64,000 nucleotides of DNA from Eremophila alpestris peregrina (Eukaryota; Chordata; Aves; Passeriformes; Alaudidae). Shown here one piece after another: positions 1 to 14,200 of this stretch. The notes below the pieces were generated by a model. The model did no database searches and had not been told where the DNA came from. It worked only from the letters and a program-made list of their open reading frames with translations. The stretch covers positions 4,938,500 through 5,002,499 of the forward strand of contig WMCF01000007.1 of the NCBI GenBank assembly GCA_009792885.1. The letters are read 5' to 3'. A program made the translations under genes and the position numbers. Position 1 is the stretch's first letter. Each line of letters starts with the position of its first letter.

Positions 1-344
1 ACCTGGTGTTCCTTTGGATCAGGATGGGTCTAGGACACTTTAACAACTGCATACACATTTTAACAATATTTGAGGTTTCATCAATTCTTTTTATTGGTGT
101 ACAGGGCATACAGGCTCTAAAGCCATTTCATTAAGGAAATCTGCTTATTAAGTATATCAGATAAACCAAATAAGTAAATAAAGACATCCAAAAGGAGATT
201 CTGGCTTTCTTGTTTAAAGGGAGTTCCCTATATTCTAGTCTGTGTCCATAGCCACTTGTCCTTTCATCAAGAAGGGTCTGCCTCCATCTTTCTCTGCAAA
301 ATAGGTATTTACACACCAGCAAGATCCTCCCCTAGCCCCAAGTT

Positions 345-540
345 TTCCCTTCTTGAGGCTTAGCCTCAGCTTGTATGATAAAAACTCCAGTCCTTTTACC
401 ATACTCATGGCCCTTCACTGGACTCTTTCCAGTATGTCCATGTCTCTTTTGTATGGAGAGACCAGAGTGGAAACCCTGCCTCAGTTTTGGCCTCCCCAGT
501 GCTGAGTAGATGGAGATGATGATCTCTGCTTGACTCTGCA
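345..540 (-). mobile_element. CR1 LINE fragment
   Basis: On the plus strand the sequence follows the familiar antisense CR1 text of the C-terminal reverse transcriptase region (CTGGACTCTTTCCAGTATGTC, then GGCCTCCCCAGTGCTGAGTA). It is diverged and 5' truncated. It may belong to the same insertion as the fragment at 1430-1565. Confidence 0.75.
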
Positions 541-757
541 TGTGGGGATGGACCACTCTTAAGCTTGGAGAAGGTGACCCTTAAAAAATCAATCCTTTTT
601 CTTGGATCCCTCCTCTCTCCAGCACCAGGATGTTAACAGGGCAATTATCCCATAAAGAGATTACCCAAAACAAAGGATTTCCATTTCAGCATGTGAACAT
701 TATAGAATTTTCAGCTTGGTATTTTCACATCCCTGTAATATTGATATCAGAGTACTG

Positions 758-789
<32 letters not shown>

Positions 790-1429
790 CTGGTTGTCAT
801 TGCTGTTTTCTTTTTATTTAATTGTGCTCTTTTTATCTTTCTTTACCAAGTATGTACATCATTCTACTAAATCAGGCAATCTTAAGTGTATCATCTCAGA
901 ACCATCCCAAGTGTATATATAATTTTTACACAAAACAGACTGTTTAGCCTTCTCCCATACTGTATCTGCATCTGATTACAGTTGTGTACAATCTCAAGAG
1001 AAGAAAAGGAAAGAAATGTTATGTAAATGAGCAATTAAAAATGTCTAATATATATAGCAATTAAAACCCACGAGCTACTGGGTCCATGGAGCAGGAACAG
1101 ATATTATGTCTTGACAACCCTCTTCCAGTGAGAAGCAGAATAATGTTCATTTTGCATTTGTGAATTTCATACACTTGAGAAATGGAATGTCAGTCCTGAC
1201 AGGAAACACCAGGGAGCAGGAAAGGGGGGGTGGGGTCCCTCCATAGTTGGGGTTATCCCTCAGCAGGACCTGAGGACAACTCCAGCAGAAGTGATGCTTT
1301 TCCCCAGGAGCTCTGCTGTCCCCCAGGGCACCCAGACAGGTGATTCCAAGTGGTTTAAGCAACAGCTTTGGGCAATTTAAATGTCAAGTCTCGTCTGGGG
1401 TCCATGAAGAGGCCCAGTGGGGAACAGCA
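541..1429. other. Intergenic, no gene seen
   Basis: This is AT-rich sequence with one AT microsatellite and a short G-run near 1226. No exon, RNA gene or recognised repeat was identified. Confidence 0.6.
761..789. repeat. (AT)n microsatellite
   Basis: An uninterrupted AT dinucleotide run of 29 bases. Confidence 0.97.
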
Positions 1430-1565
1430 GGAGCCAGCACTAGGACTGAGGACAGGGCTAGGACATATGTCACCTCCCTTGACCTGGTGGCCGCTCTTGT
1501 TTTGATGCAGCCCAGCATGTGGTCAGCTTTCTGGGCTGCAAGTGCACATATTCCTGCCACATATC
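1430..1565 (-). mobile_element. CR1 LINE fragment
   Basis: Translation of the minus strand gives ALAAQKADHMLGCIK followed by ATRSREV, which matches the conserved CR1 stretch (typically ALVAQKANGILGCIK, SRSREV) near the end of the reverse transcriptase ORF. The upstream part of the same open frame is chance sequence. Confidence 0.8.
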
Positions 1566-1614
1566 GAAAGACAGTGGTGACATGGGGACCTAAGTTTGAG
1601 GTTATATGACAGTT

Positions 1615-1671
1615 GGTTGGATTTAACCTCAGAGGTCTTATCCAAACTAAATGGTTCCATGATTCTATGAC
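1615..1671 (+). mobile_element. CR1 3' end
   Basis: This is a GGTTGGA...AGAGGTCTTATCCAA sequence ending in the CR1 terminal octamer-type repeat (TGATTCTATGA). It is in the opposite orientation to the fragment 50 bp upstream, so it is a separate insertion or the product of a rearrangement. Confidence 0.75.
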
Positions 1672-4600
1672 AACTAGAGCTGGTATAAAAAAGTAGTGTG
1701 TGAAGAAGATACTAGAATAAGATATTGTAGTCTTGCAACAGATGAACTGGTTTGTTGAGTACAACTGAAGTTGGTTATCTCTTTGCCTTTTTTTCTCTGA
1801 TTTATGTCATCATCACACAAGTGCATTTTCATCTAAGAAACAACACATCATATTGGGCACTGCAGCAAACGTCTCAAAGGCAAGAGAGGCCCAGAAGTAA
1901 GAAAGTCTGTCCTAGGTCAGAGATGAAAAATGTATGTAATTCCTGCAGACTGCAGTCATCTGCCTTCCTTTCACATGGATGAAAACAAAATCAGAAAAAC
2001 TGAGTTAATGAATGAGCTGTACTGGCAAGACTCTAGATAAAGGTCTGCACAGAGCCAGCCTACAGCTTGCTTCAGTCACCCTCAGTATGTTGCCTTAAAT
2101 AGTTCTTCAGCTTGGAAAGACAGAAGTAAGAAAGTCATGAGTGTATTGAGTTCCATGAAATACAGGTCTTCTGAACATTGATTGAGATACCTAACCAGGA
2201 AAATAAAATGTTTACAAAATCTACTGTATAAAGGCACAGATAAAAAATTGTGACATTTCTATGGCACACCAGAAAGGAGACATGGTATATATGTACACAC
2301 AGATGCATACATACAAAAAGATATCTAGAAAGACTTTTCAGGGAAAAAAAAAAAAGAAAAAAACTAGAAAGCAAATTAAAATAGCAATTCCATGTTTTTA
2401 AGCATGTAATGACTGCTGGGTTTTGATGATTTTGCAGAGGTTTTTTAAATATAGGAAGGATTTTTAATCTATGTTTACTACTCCTTCTTCTTTCTATTAC
2501 TATCAAATCTTTCTCCTTCTCTTGCTTCCTACCCCCTATGAGATAAATGTGTATCTTATGATCTGAGATCTTCTGAGGAACTTCTGAATGAACTGGAAAA
2601 CATCTCTGTTTAGTTCACACTCAGCACACAGGAACTTCCCTTTGGACAGCATTAAGGTGTCAGTTTGAATCCCAGAAGATATGAAGGAGACAGAGAAGCA
2701 GTATTCTGTCCAGTAAAAACAAGACAATCTGGTCATAACCGATTCAGCTTGCTTATGTCAGGCTAACAAAAATGTTATTTCCTCAGATGACAAGCATATG
2801 TAATGACACAGGACTGGAAAAGTCAGACTAAAAAGCAACAGACTAAATTGTGCCAGTTAATTTACTGCCAGTTCTTCTTCTTTCTCTGAATTTTGGTTCA
2901 CAGGCTGCATTTACACCCCTTTCCTCCTCTAAGCTGTTCACATGTGCAGTTCACTAGCAAGTTTACTACTTACTTCATCTAAATGATCAACATAAAGCTT
3001 TTCAAATTTGAAAGTTATTTAAGTGAAACAACAAACATAACAAGAATGTTCTGTTGGTGGCTTATGCCAACACACTATGAACAAGCCAACTTGTTCATTT
3101 TTTTTTGTAAAAATTTTCCCCAATCACTATTCCTCTGTATATCAATCTTTTTGAGGGTTAAAGGCATCACAAAAAACAGAGTTTATGTTCTTTCTAACAA
3201 CTACTTGAAAACAGAGGCTGAAATGTATAAGTTATATATAAAGCTATATTTCTGAAATATATGGAAACAACAATAATGTTCCATCTGCTTAACTGAATGG
3301 CAAGTAAAATATTACACAGAAATAATCAGAGCAAGAAAGCTCAGAAGTTAAATATTTATTATGTTTAGACTACAACTAAGAAATAAAGTGTATGAAAAAA
3401 TAAAATACCATCCCTGCTGCTGAAACGTGTTCCAATCACACTCTTTTCTGGCTGACAAAAGGAGTAAGTTGTTGTATTCAATACCATTTACAGTTCAGTG
3501 GCACATGTTTAACACAAAACCAAACAGGAGAACCCTAGACAGTGGCAGACTACAGTATATTGAACATCCCTCACCAGCAATGACCTCTAAATGCACATGT
3601 TCTCACATTCTTCACATACCCACACCTCCTTGCAACTATTTCTAATGAGAATTGATGCACAAGCCAAGTTCAGCCCCAGGAGCAGGCCAGATGCCATGGC
3701 AAGGAACATCTCCTTTTCAAGGATATCTTGGTCTGAGTGTGCTCACCTTCCCAAAGCTGTCAGCTAAAAAGCTTGCTCCACCATTGAAAGGATTCATTTG
3801 GGCTCCTCCAATTCAATGCTATTGCCCACAGGATTCAGAAAGGGAGAACAGAAAGAATTAATGAGCACCAAACTTTCTCCTAAAGCCAAAGAACTTGCAC
3901 ATAGTGATTTTGAGGCTCTGATTTAAAATTACTGCCTGACATTCAAAAAAGCCTTTTATTTCTTACGAAACACATCTGCAGACTGAAACATGTACATTAA
4001 TCCTGTCACTTGCATTTTCATGTAACACTTATGTCACAACACCTGAACCATGTGTGTGAACAGAGCTCTGCTTTTGAAAGGTTGGCCCCACATCTCATCT
4101 GCCCCAGGCCATAAAATGCCAAACAAGTCGAGCTTGCAGATGCCAGACCAAAACAATGGACAAGCAGGCACTGGAAGTTATCAGCTGCCTGCCTTAAACA
4201 AATGGAGAGGATCCACAGGAGCCACCCCTGTAAGCACAAACAGATACCAAAGCACAGGCTACTAGAAAAAACTTACAGTTCCCATGTGCGGCCAGCCCCA
4301 TTCCAGTGCTCAGCTTCTGTGGGAGCAAGGGACTAAGTGCAGGGAGCTCAGGTTGGCAGCTGGAGTAACTCAGGTATTATTTAATGCTCCTTTTTAGCTA
4401 CAAAACTCAGGTCGCTTCCTTCCTGCTTCAGTGCAAAGCAGCGTTTAGAGATAGTGTTCAGAGAGGGAGAGAGATAGAGCCAACTCACAAGTTAATGCTG
4501 TGGGGAACAAGAGTCCTGGGAATAATTTTAATAATAGGCTTGAAGGATATGGATAAGATCATCATACAGCCCATGAAAGTATTCCACAGCAAGGTATGTC

Positions 4601-5637
4601 AGTAAACCACATCTTCATTTGGGATAAAAGCCAATCCAGGGATTAACTGAACCACCTGTCAAGGCCCTTCATCATCAATCACCTGCATTGTCTCTGAAAA
4701 TGTGTGGAAACAATTCCACCCTCCTTCCTTTACTGCAATGGGGTGATTCACAGAGTTTCTGCACAGGAAAGAAATAGGTCTGGCTTGTAAATAGCAAACC
4801 TGCCTATGCAAACTTGAATTTATGGGAAATACACATGAAAAACAGGTTAAATATGCCTCTCCTTGGTAAAATATTGATTATAAGAGGAAAATAAGCATTT
4901 TTGGCCATGTCTATGTTATAAGGAACCACCATTAATCAAGTTATCTGCAGCACATATATCAAGTTATCTACACAAAATAGCTACCAGGTATTGGTACTGT
5001 TTCCCTGCAGGTGAGTGCTGGCTAGCATGAACTCTGCCATCATGCATGAACCCAAGAAACTTTTAGAGCTGGGATACCAGGTAGTTCTGGGAAATTAGGC
5101 TTCCCTATCCCCTCCATGAACAGCATGAGCTGTTCAGGCCATCACTTCTGCTTCCCCAGCACATGCCACTTACAACACCTATCACTCCAATTACCTATTG
5201 GAGAGATCTCACTTGATCACATCCCTGATCTTTCCTTGTTCCAGCCAAGGCCTGCCATCCATGCTCCCCTCCATTGCCTCATGTAACACCACAGCCCAGC
5301 TGGAGCAGAGTTTGTTCTCTATTCTGTTTTCTTATATTTTAAGATGCAAAACTCCTAGAATGATGAGAAGGCATTTATTTATCTTTGGATATATATCTTT
5401 TACTATGCTTTCTGGAAATGAAATTCCCATTTATTTATATAGAGATGGGCCTGTAGGAATATTTGACTACTGCTTCTTGTAACAAACCACCTAATGGTAC
5501 TAAAAATTATTAAATGCTTAGCTTTATTTTTTTGTAACATTCATGGACACCTACATATTGGTATTTTAGAAAACTGATTTTTCAAAATCTCTGTTTAGAA
5601 ATATCTAGCAGCAAAAAAAATTTACTAGACAGAAAAT

Positions 5638-5692
5638 CTTTATCTGTCTCAAAACTTAATCTGTCAAACTTTATCTGTCTCAAAAATTAATG
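5638..5692. repeat. Tandem duplication, 31-bp period
   Basis: The unit beginning CTTTATCTGTCTCAAAA occurs at 5638 and again at 5669, with one substitution in the second copy before it diverges. This gives about 1.8 copies. Confidence 0.85.
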
Positions 5693-6134
5693 CAAGTTTC
5701 TTCCTTATATTTTCTTCTATGAAACAGTGACAGATCCTACTGCAAGGTTGTTTAACCTCTGTGTGATAATGCAAATTTTATCTGACTAGGTCCTGTATGT
5801 ATTTCTGAGCCTTGAATCACTACCAGCCTGAATGCTGATACATAGGCAGAAAACCCAGCAGTTGGGTCACTATTTAGATAATGACAAGATAAAGGCATCA
5901 TATAAATATATGCATGCAGGAGAGCTGTAAACACAGTTAGAAGCTAAGAAATTAATAGGTGAATATGATGGCTGAAGAGAGCAAAGATTGTAAATTCAGA
6001 GTTCAAGTTAATTTTAAATAAAAATTATTTGAGTTGATCTAGCCAAACTTTAGATTAGCTAAACTAAAGGCTATTATTTTACTGCAAGTTATATAAACAT
6101 TTTACTGTTTCTTTTCCTATTTGATCCTCCATTC

Positions 6135-6152
6135 TTTTTTTTTTTTTTTTTT
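6135..6152. repeat. Poly-T tract (18)
   Basis: An uninterrupted run of 18 T. It is followed by sequence rich in CAG, GCAG and GTGCTGGCAG words up to about 6290, a low-complexity patch that produces overlapping spurious frames on both strands. Confidence 0.9.
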
Positions 6153-9100
6153 GAAAGAGCACTTTTAACCCAGGCTCCCTGCAGCAGCAGCCAGCAGTGC
6201 CTGGTGATTCTGTCCCTGGTAATGGCAGTACCAGGTGCAGGTGCTGGCAGTGCCAGCAGGCAGGAGCAGTGCTGGCAGTGTGTGAGGCCTGGGGCTCTTG
6301 TCCCACTCACAAGCATTTCACGTGCTCCAAACAAGACTGTTCTGCCAAGCTGCTTCACTGCCCTCCTGAGCTCTGCTTGCTTCTCCCAAAGAGGTCAGGG
6401 CTTGCTCTTGCTGGCTGGCACAGACTACTTTTGTATAAAAAGGGCAACAGGTGGCAAGGCTCACCCCAAGGTCATGGAGAAGCCTGTGCCTTCCAGCTGC
6501 CCAGGAAGGAAAATTGCCTTCACATTCCCAGAGTACCTGCATGGCAGCAGGTACTGCTGTAGTTACACATGCAGTTTCCATTACATGAGCATTTGCTGAC
6601 AGAACTTTAAAAAACCCCACACATTTAGGGCAGTTCTTTTTTTTAAATTTTAATTTCCTGATGTGACTATGGAGAATGATGACCCAGGGATATTAGTTTC
6701 AAGTAGTGAGTACATTAAAAAAAACCAAAAAACAAAAAAACCCCAAAGTAAGATTAAAACACACCTAGATGAAATTACTAAGGGTTGAAACATATGATTT
6801 GGCACAAATCATTGAAGATTGCAACAGACATCAGTTTGGCTTGACAGAGTTAATGACAAGCTGAAAATTATTTCATAAGCCCATACAAAGGAAGCCTCTG
6901 CTTACTTGTTTTTGTTCTTGGGTTGTTAACTGCATGCTTACAAAGTTAGATACAGCCCAGAGTGTCCTCGAGTGAAACTACAAACTCCAGAATTCCTTAG
7001 CAAATCTCCAATGTGGTAAAAAGTTCCACACCCCATAACTCCCTTTCGGATTTTGACATTAAAAGAATTGCAAATGTGCAGCTTGCATAGGCTCTTTCCC
7101 GTTCCAAATGCAAACTTCCCTCTGCTCTCTTTGGCTAACACACCTGAACCAGCAACATAAAGCAGAGGTAACTTTTCAATAAAAATTTAGAGATTAGCTG
7201 GTAACAAATTAGAGAAATTAGAAATTTAAAATTACTGTTTAAAAAAAATTCCAATAGCTAATAACCTTTCCAGAAAGTGAGATAATATTTTCACCTCCAT
7301 GGCAAGTGCTTTATCATCCATAATGGCACTGCTGTGCCTGCAGCTGGCCTGTGGCCTCCTTGGACAAGGCTGCAGGGTGCATGATCCCATATTCTGTACC
7401 TCCTTCAGAAAGAAAGCAAAGAAAGCAACATTACACCAGGTGTGTCCAGTAGCATGTCCTTCTTAGCAAGCACAGACTAATCTCGGATCATTGATGGTAA
7501 GTGATGAAGCTGAAAGTAGCTTTTAGCTTTGTAAAAACACAGGTTCATTCAGTTTCCTTCAATACACTCAATATTCTCTTTTTGCCTTTGAAAGCAACTC
7601 CCTCTCAACTGTTATCTACCCCACTAAGTACAGAAAAAGAACTTTCAAAGCTCACACTATAAACCCTAGAGCACCCACAGTCCCAAACTATGTTGAGCTA
7701 TCAGAGATCTTGCTTTCACAGGGATGAAAGGACCTTCATCATATCCCCAGAAAGCAGTGGAGCGCATGGCTTTGCCCCACGCAGAATGAGTTATCCCTCC
7801 CAGGAGAAGGTGGTCTGAGCTTGCCTGGAATGCCATGACAGTATGTCAATGTCCAGCTGGGTGGTGCAATCCTTCAGACACAGAGTGAAAGCCATTTAAT
7901 TCTAAACTTCAACAAAAGCTACCCAACTGAAGCACATCAACAGATGTTATCACCTAATGTAGCATAGGGTGACAAATCACAGGGACATTTCTGACACGTT
8001 ACTTCAATTAGAATTGTGAAATAGAAATACAGAGGAGCAGGAGGAATGTAGAGATCATCTTCAGCCTTTTATCAACCAGTCCAAATAGGCCATGTACAGT
8101 AATAGTCTTTTTCTTATCACTGTAGTAACAAATAAGGCAGCACTGAATTTTATGAAGTCCTTTGGCATGATTATATATGCACATGAACACTGTGGTCAGC
8201 TAATAAGCTTATTTAACTTCTTCTGGACTTGATGAAAATCTTTCCTCTAGCTGCAACATAATCTAGATTAGGACATTAATTATACACTGTATACTGCCTA
8301 GAAGAGCTATTGCTGCTTAGTGAGCTTTTATCTATAGTGAAATGGCACTAGTTTTGCACAGTTTTATTTACCCTTGGTACAGTCAGATTTTAAATGCATT
8401 TATAATTTAAGAATTTGTATGTCTTAAAGTGCAAGTTCTCCAGCAAGTAGAAAATTCCCTTGAGTATCCACAAAGGATTCCAAAAGAGTATTACAGTTCC
8501 AATGCAAATGGCTTTGACCAAAAGTGTCTCTGAAAATTTAAAAATTTTTAGTATCTGAACTCTTCGTGGTTTCAAATGTACTTCTGAAGTAAGAACTGAG
8601 CTTTTACTGAGCTTTTCCACTTATAGGGCATGTGGCATGTTGACAGAGCAGCACCACCTTCCCACCAAGCAGGGCCTTTTCTGCAGGGCATGAAAATATG
8701 GATGGACCTCCTCACCACACTATAGTTGTGTAGATACACAACCACAGATTCTGGTTTGAAAAAGAACAGTCTAAATTTTCAGAAGCAGAACTCAAGGTAT
8801 CTTTTTTTGGAGACAATGTCTTTTTTTGCAGTCTTTTGAGACAATAACTGTAAAAGTAATTTGTTCATTATCTTTAAGAAATAAAAAAATAAAACAAATT
8901 CAAACTGGAAAGTCAAATACCATTTTCATGAATAAGAAGCTACTAATGTTTTTCAGATAATACTCCAGTTTAAAGATTTATGTGATTATTTTTGTGCATC
9001 AAAATTCTTGCAAATTTCTCCCAGTCCAACAGAAACAAGTTACCATTGATGCTGAGGGATTCTCTCAGCCCTACTTCCACTGAAATCTAGGACAAGATTC

Positions 9101-9531
9101 CCCTGGCTTTTCACATGGTATGGTCTGGTAAAAAGAAGGTCATCACCAATTTGCCTAATATTTCCTCTTTAAATCAGCAACTCCAAAGTCAGACCTAAAT
9201 CCCTAATAAAAGAAACATAAAAAGAGTTTTCTCTTCCTCAAACATTCTTGCTCAGCTCAGTGTACATTTGCTTTTTCAGTAAGCTTCTGGCATAAAAGTG
9301 TTTCAGCTTCTCAGTTTGGAAAAGTGTGAGTATTCTTTTAAAAAAACTTGTGTTAGGACCTGGGGTTGTTTTGCTTGCTAAGCAGGAAGAGGATCAAGAG
9401 TGAGAATATGTGATCAGTGAGAAGAACCAAAGGGATCTCATCTCTGATAAATTGCCCTTTCTTCCCCATGAGCCCTCTTTCTGTCCTGCTTCCTTCCATG
9501 CATAAGAGAATGATTCTTTTCCAAAGCAAGC

Positions 9532-9550
9532 AAAAAAAAAAAAAAAAAAA
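9532..9550. repeat. Poly-A tract (19)
   Basis: An uninterrupted run of 19 A. No element with a target duplication was recognised next to it. Confidence 0.95.
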
Positions 9551-11079
9551 GTATTTTATTTCAGTCCTTTAGGTCATAGAAAAGCACTTGCCTGGGGACA
9601 TTAGTCAGGATAAGTTATTCTCTTTCCTATTTGCAAGAATCAAAAAAAGTCCAGAACTCATACACTTTGTTTCAGGATGGTTATGAAACATTCATTTTCA
9701 ACATGATGTGATCTTGTAGACTTTCAGTTTCCTTTATCTGTTTTATTCCCACACAGTTTGTGTGCATACAGTTGAAGTAGACTTATTCAGAAAACTACAT
9801 GTATATAGTGATATTAGACATGTTACAAAATTCACAAGCTACAAGAATACTTGAATTAAGTGGAAAGAAAAAGAATTGTTCAGCCAATATCTACATTTGT
9901 CAAGGGGCCAACAAAGTGGAAAATATTCTCATTTATACATACAGCATCTGAAAATATCAAGTGTGAGTGAAGTTCAAAAAGATTATGGAGAGATGACTAA
10001 AACATCTCTGCCCAATGGAGAAGCATGCAATTGGCATCTTACCTTGAGTGAACAGACTTGTAGTACAGGATGTAGTAAGAATTCATTAACTAAAGCACAG
10101 GCATAGAATGGTATATCCATCTTAAATTTCAGCAGGCTAATTGTCCTGATAATAACTGACAGTGCTTTCCAGGTAAAATCAATAGCAACAGCAAAATCTT
10201 TGGATCGTGGTTAGGAAGAAGAAATTGTCAGGGGAAGCCTGTTACTTGATGAAAATTTGTTTTACTACCTTCCTTAATCATTACTTCCAAACCTTTTTGT
10301 TCAGTTGCAAATCTCTGGATTGACAGTCTGCATGCTGTTGTCACACCATGATCTCATTTTTCCTTTCCTCCACCACACTGCTACCCCAGCAGAGTTATTC
10401 CACAAATCCTGCACCAGAACAACAGGTCACTCTAGGCATCAAAAATTATTTTAAAGGATTAGAAATGAACAGTTTTACACAGGCTGTGTACACATTGGTA
10501 GATTGTGGACCAAGTTGAAAGATGCAGTGGTTAAAAGAACATTAATCTGAGGTTCCTGTCAGGGACCCCGGTATGTAACCAGTAACAGGGTTGAGCCAAC
10601 ATATACACTGTCAGGTAATCCAAATCCCAAGCTGCATAAAAAGGAAGAGAGCAAGGACTTCTGAAACCAACATCACTGGGTTACTTAGAACCATCCATAC
10701 ACTCTGCTTCTCTCTCTGCAGAAAGCTACTATCACATCTGGACTGGGAGTCAGCCCCAGTCTGGCTTTCAGGAGCATGACTGTGAGACAGATAAATGAGG
10801 AACTAAAACCTTCAGCTGATGGATTAAGCATGGTTACAAGGAAAGAAAACCAAGCTTTTCTCAAGCTAGGGGAAAATCATCATTTTCATGATGAAGCCTC
10901 CACCCCATGCCTTGGGTTCAAAACCCCAGTAGAGTGAAGGCTTCCAGAACCTTTCCCTTCAGTTCACCCAGGGCCTGCAAGGCAGCTCATGTGCATCTTC
11001 ACACAGTACAGCAAAATAATGAAAACATAGGTATAAACTGAGTAAACACCACCCAATGATTAAGTGCTCCAGAGACATC

Positions 11080-11260
11080 TCCACACTTGTGCTCTCAGGG
11101 GACAAGATGATTAAATAATTCACAGGATTAGCCCGGAGCTGACACTCTACTTAGACAAATGAGTCCAAATGGCTCTGAATAGCTCATTATCCATCATGGT
11201 TGCATAGAGCAAGCAGATCCCGGGAAGTGCAGCAAATGCAGCTCCCTCTCTGCTGTCTCT
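11080..11260. promoter_or_regulatory. Weak candidate regulatory block
   Basis: This patch has clustered homeodomain-type words (GATGATTAAATAATT), an OTX-type GGATTA (11125-11130) and two retained CpGs in otherwise AT-rich DNA. The assignment is a guess from composition. Confidence 0.2.
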
Positions 11261-14200
11261 AGGAGTTAGAGAGGCTCAGACTTCAGTGGACATTCATCTC
11301 ATTGTTACAGCAGAAAACAGCACAGTCCAGTTCTTCATGCAGTCCCTGTGCCCCACTCTGTGCTTTAGCTTTATTCCCTTGCAGTACAGAAGATCCAAGA
11401 CTCCTTATAGCAGGCTGCACAAAACTCAGTGCAGATAATTTTCAAGAGAACAACGGCAGCAACAAAAGGAACACTTTGAGGTTCAAGCCAGTGCTACTGC
11501 ACAGCCATATAAGGGCTGTTCATTATCTTTTGTGGCCATTAGAGGATGAGAAGTTGATTACCCTACTGTCCTGCAGGAAGGGAAAAGCAGAAATGTTTCT
11601 AATTCCAGGGAATTCTTCCAACTCTGTCTGCCCTTTGCAGCATCCCACACCTTGCAGTGACTTCAGGAGTAGTCACATGCCAAATACTGTGTGCCAATGC
11701 ATTTGAGTCCTCCACAATTCCTTTAAGAACACACACTGTTTTCTCTTTAAAAAGCTTGCACGCTTCATTTATGTGAAGACAGACTAAACTTCTCCTTTAA
11801 CCTTTAAGTTCTAGAAGAAATTAAGATCAATAATTATTCTTTCTAGCAATAATTTCTTCTGTGTAATGAGCTGAGCCCAAAGCAAAGCTTAATTACCACC
11901 AGGCTTCCAAAGACATATGAAATCACACTGAGCCTTTGCTGTAGCAGGCTACTCTTCTCCAGCTCCCTACCCAGTTTCAATTACACAGCAACTTAATTTT
12001 GAAACTTCATACATGCACAAGTGCACTGTGCTGCTTGCACCCATCACTTGATGAAAGACCAAGCATCTGAGTGTTATTTTGGTGGAAGTGCTGTAAGAGG
12101 AGCTTACCTAAATAATTTTAATTTTACTGCCTTGTGTTCCTCACATCTCCAGTGAAACGTGATGTTCATTTGCACATCCAAAACTTCTATTACACAAGTG
12201 CAAGGCTCAGCAACCCTGGACTCATGAGGACTGCTGGCAAGTTTCCTTATTTCTTTTCAAGCCCCCTACCATTTTCCAGGAGTTGCTCTTCTGTTTTCAT
12301 TAGGAGATAACTAGTACAAAGCATCAACAGATAGGTTGATTGATGAATTCTGAGTACAATATTGATATCCATATCTCAAATATCTACAGTCTTTTACCAT
12401 CAGAGCTATTTACAAGCATCAGTAATAAGCCCTTGACAAGACAGGAGTGGGTAATACAGTGCTAGGCTGGACCTGAACACAGATGGTCCCAGAAACTTCT
12501 GACTGATAAGAAGGGCTGATCTGGTAGTGTTATTTTAGGCAAACCATTTACAATCTTAACAGTTATTTAGGACCTCTTTTCCATGGTAGTCAAAATGCAA
12601 GCCTCAATCTTGTTATGAAGGCTTCATCACTTTAAACAAAACAAGCCCAAAATGTCCAGTGCACAGGAAGAAGGGCACTTGAGGCTTGAGTGAGATGGAT
12701 AAAATAAAAAAGCAAGTGTACCTTCTCACACAGTACACAGTAGTCTGTCTCTTACCTTCTGACTAGCTCAGCTAGGAGCAAAAACTCCCTGACTACAGAA
12801 ACAAAATGTTAGCTACAATAATATCCTCAAAGAAGAAATTAAAATAGCTCCTGCTCCCCTGGATTAACTTTATCCTCTTATTCAGTGTGGATTTCTAATT
12901 CTTCATTAGTATGGTTACCCACTCACATCCACACTGCCCAGGTGTGGTGTCTATAGAGGGCAGAGTTGGGAACTTGCAAAGCTTACAAATTTAAAGATGA
13001 TGGATGGGCTGGAAATTATTTTCTGTTTCTAACTGCAAACTCTCTGATAAGTACATACTTCTTGCTTCCTTTCTCCTTAACACAGGAGCACATGGCAGCA
13101 GGAACTCCACCAGCCCATGACTCTGCACCATTATACGCAAAAGCAGCTCTCTCCTATTTCTGCACTACAGATCACTGCCATCAAAACCAGGTCACTCTCC
13201 ACATTAATCCAACAATAGTGGTGAAAGTCCACTAATCCCTTGGCACCTGCCCTCACTTCTGGGTTAAAATCTACCCTAGGGTCAGTTCAAGGATTTTATA
13301 TGTTAATAAGTTGGGAAGGGAAAGGTTCTCAGGGTTAATTTGTTTCCAGGTGGGCTATTCCCTGCTTTTCCTGTCTGGAGAGAGGAATTAGCTCTGAAAG
13401 GTTCAGTTATAGCACTGACACTCCAGAAAGGATGGAGTAGCTGAGTTATGAACTCACCACTTATCTCTGCAGTGATGTTTTATAGCTCTGCTGCTTTACG
13501 ACCATGCTGCTGGGAAGCACTTAATGCCAGAACAGTCTGATACAGTGAGTGCTTCAGCAACACATTCATCTATGCTCCCTATGAAAGTCCAAGAAAAATA
13601 GTATTTATTCAAGTTTATACATGCACCAGCATATTTGTTCAAGGATGTGTTAAAGAAACAAGAAGTTCTGAGCTGTCCTCTGTTGACACAAAGATATCCT
13701 AATACTGCAGCTGCCTTTAAGGAGGAACTGCTTAGGCTTCAGAGAGCTCTTGTGGTGCAAGGTGGGGGGAATCAGAGGTCTGACTAGATTAAGTGGTGCT
13801 GCTGCAATCCTGAGCCCAAACCACCCTGCCTATGCTTCAAGCACTCTGATAAGCACAGCTAATTTACATGAGTGGGGGAGGAAGGGAGAAAGCTTCCAAT
13901 ATCATCAGGGAAGGACAAACAGAGTAAGAAGCAAAAGACACCTATGTGCTACCAAGTAAGGTCAGAAAAGTCTGGACACATCTGAAAAACAATTGCACAG
14001 ACTCTCTTTCTTAAAGTATTGATCAGAGTTTTGAAACAGGAACAAAAATGACACTTGATGCAGAAATCAGGAATCTGGGAGATAGGGTAGTACTTGACTC
14101 TTGCATAAATCTAGGCTATAAAACTTGGTGCTGACTTAAATATTATTTGTTCTAAATATGTAATTTGGCCAATGGTCAGATAGCAGCAGAGAAATAGTCT

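Noticed and set aside
6197..6599. Overlapping 121- and 131-codon plus frames
   Set aside because: They overlap in two frames over CAG/GCAG-rich low-complexity DNA, with further frames on the minus strand and no domain.
11302..11706. 134-codon plus frame
   Set aside because: Cys/Ser-rich chance translation without a recognisable family.
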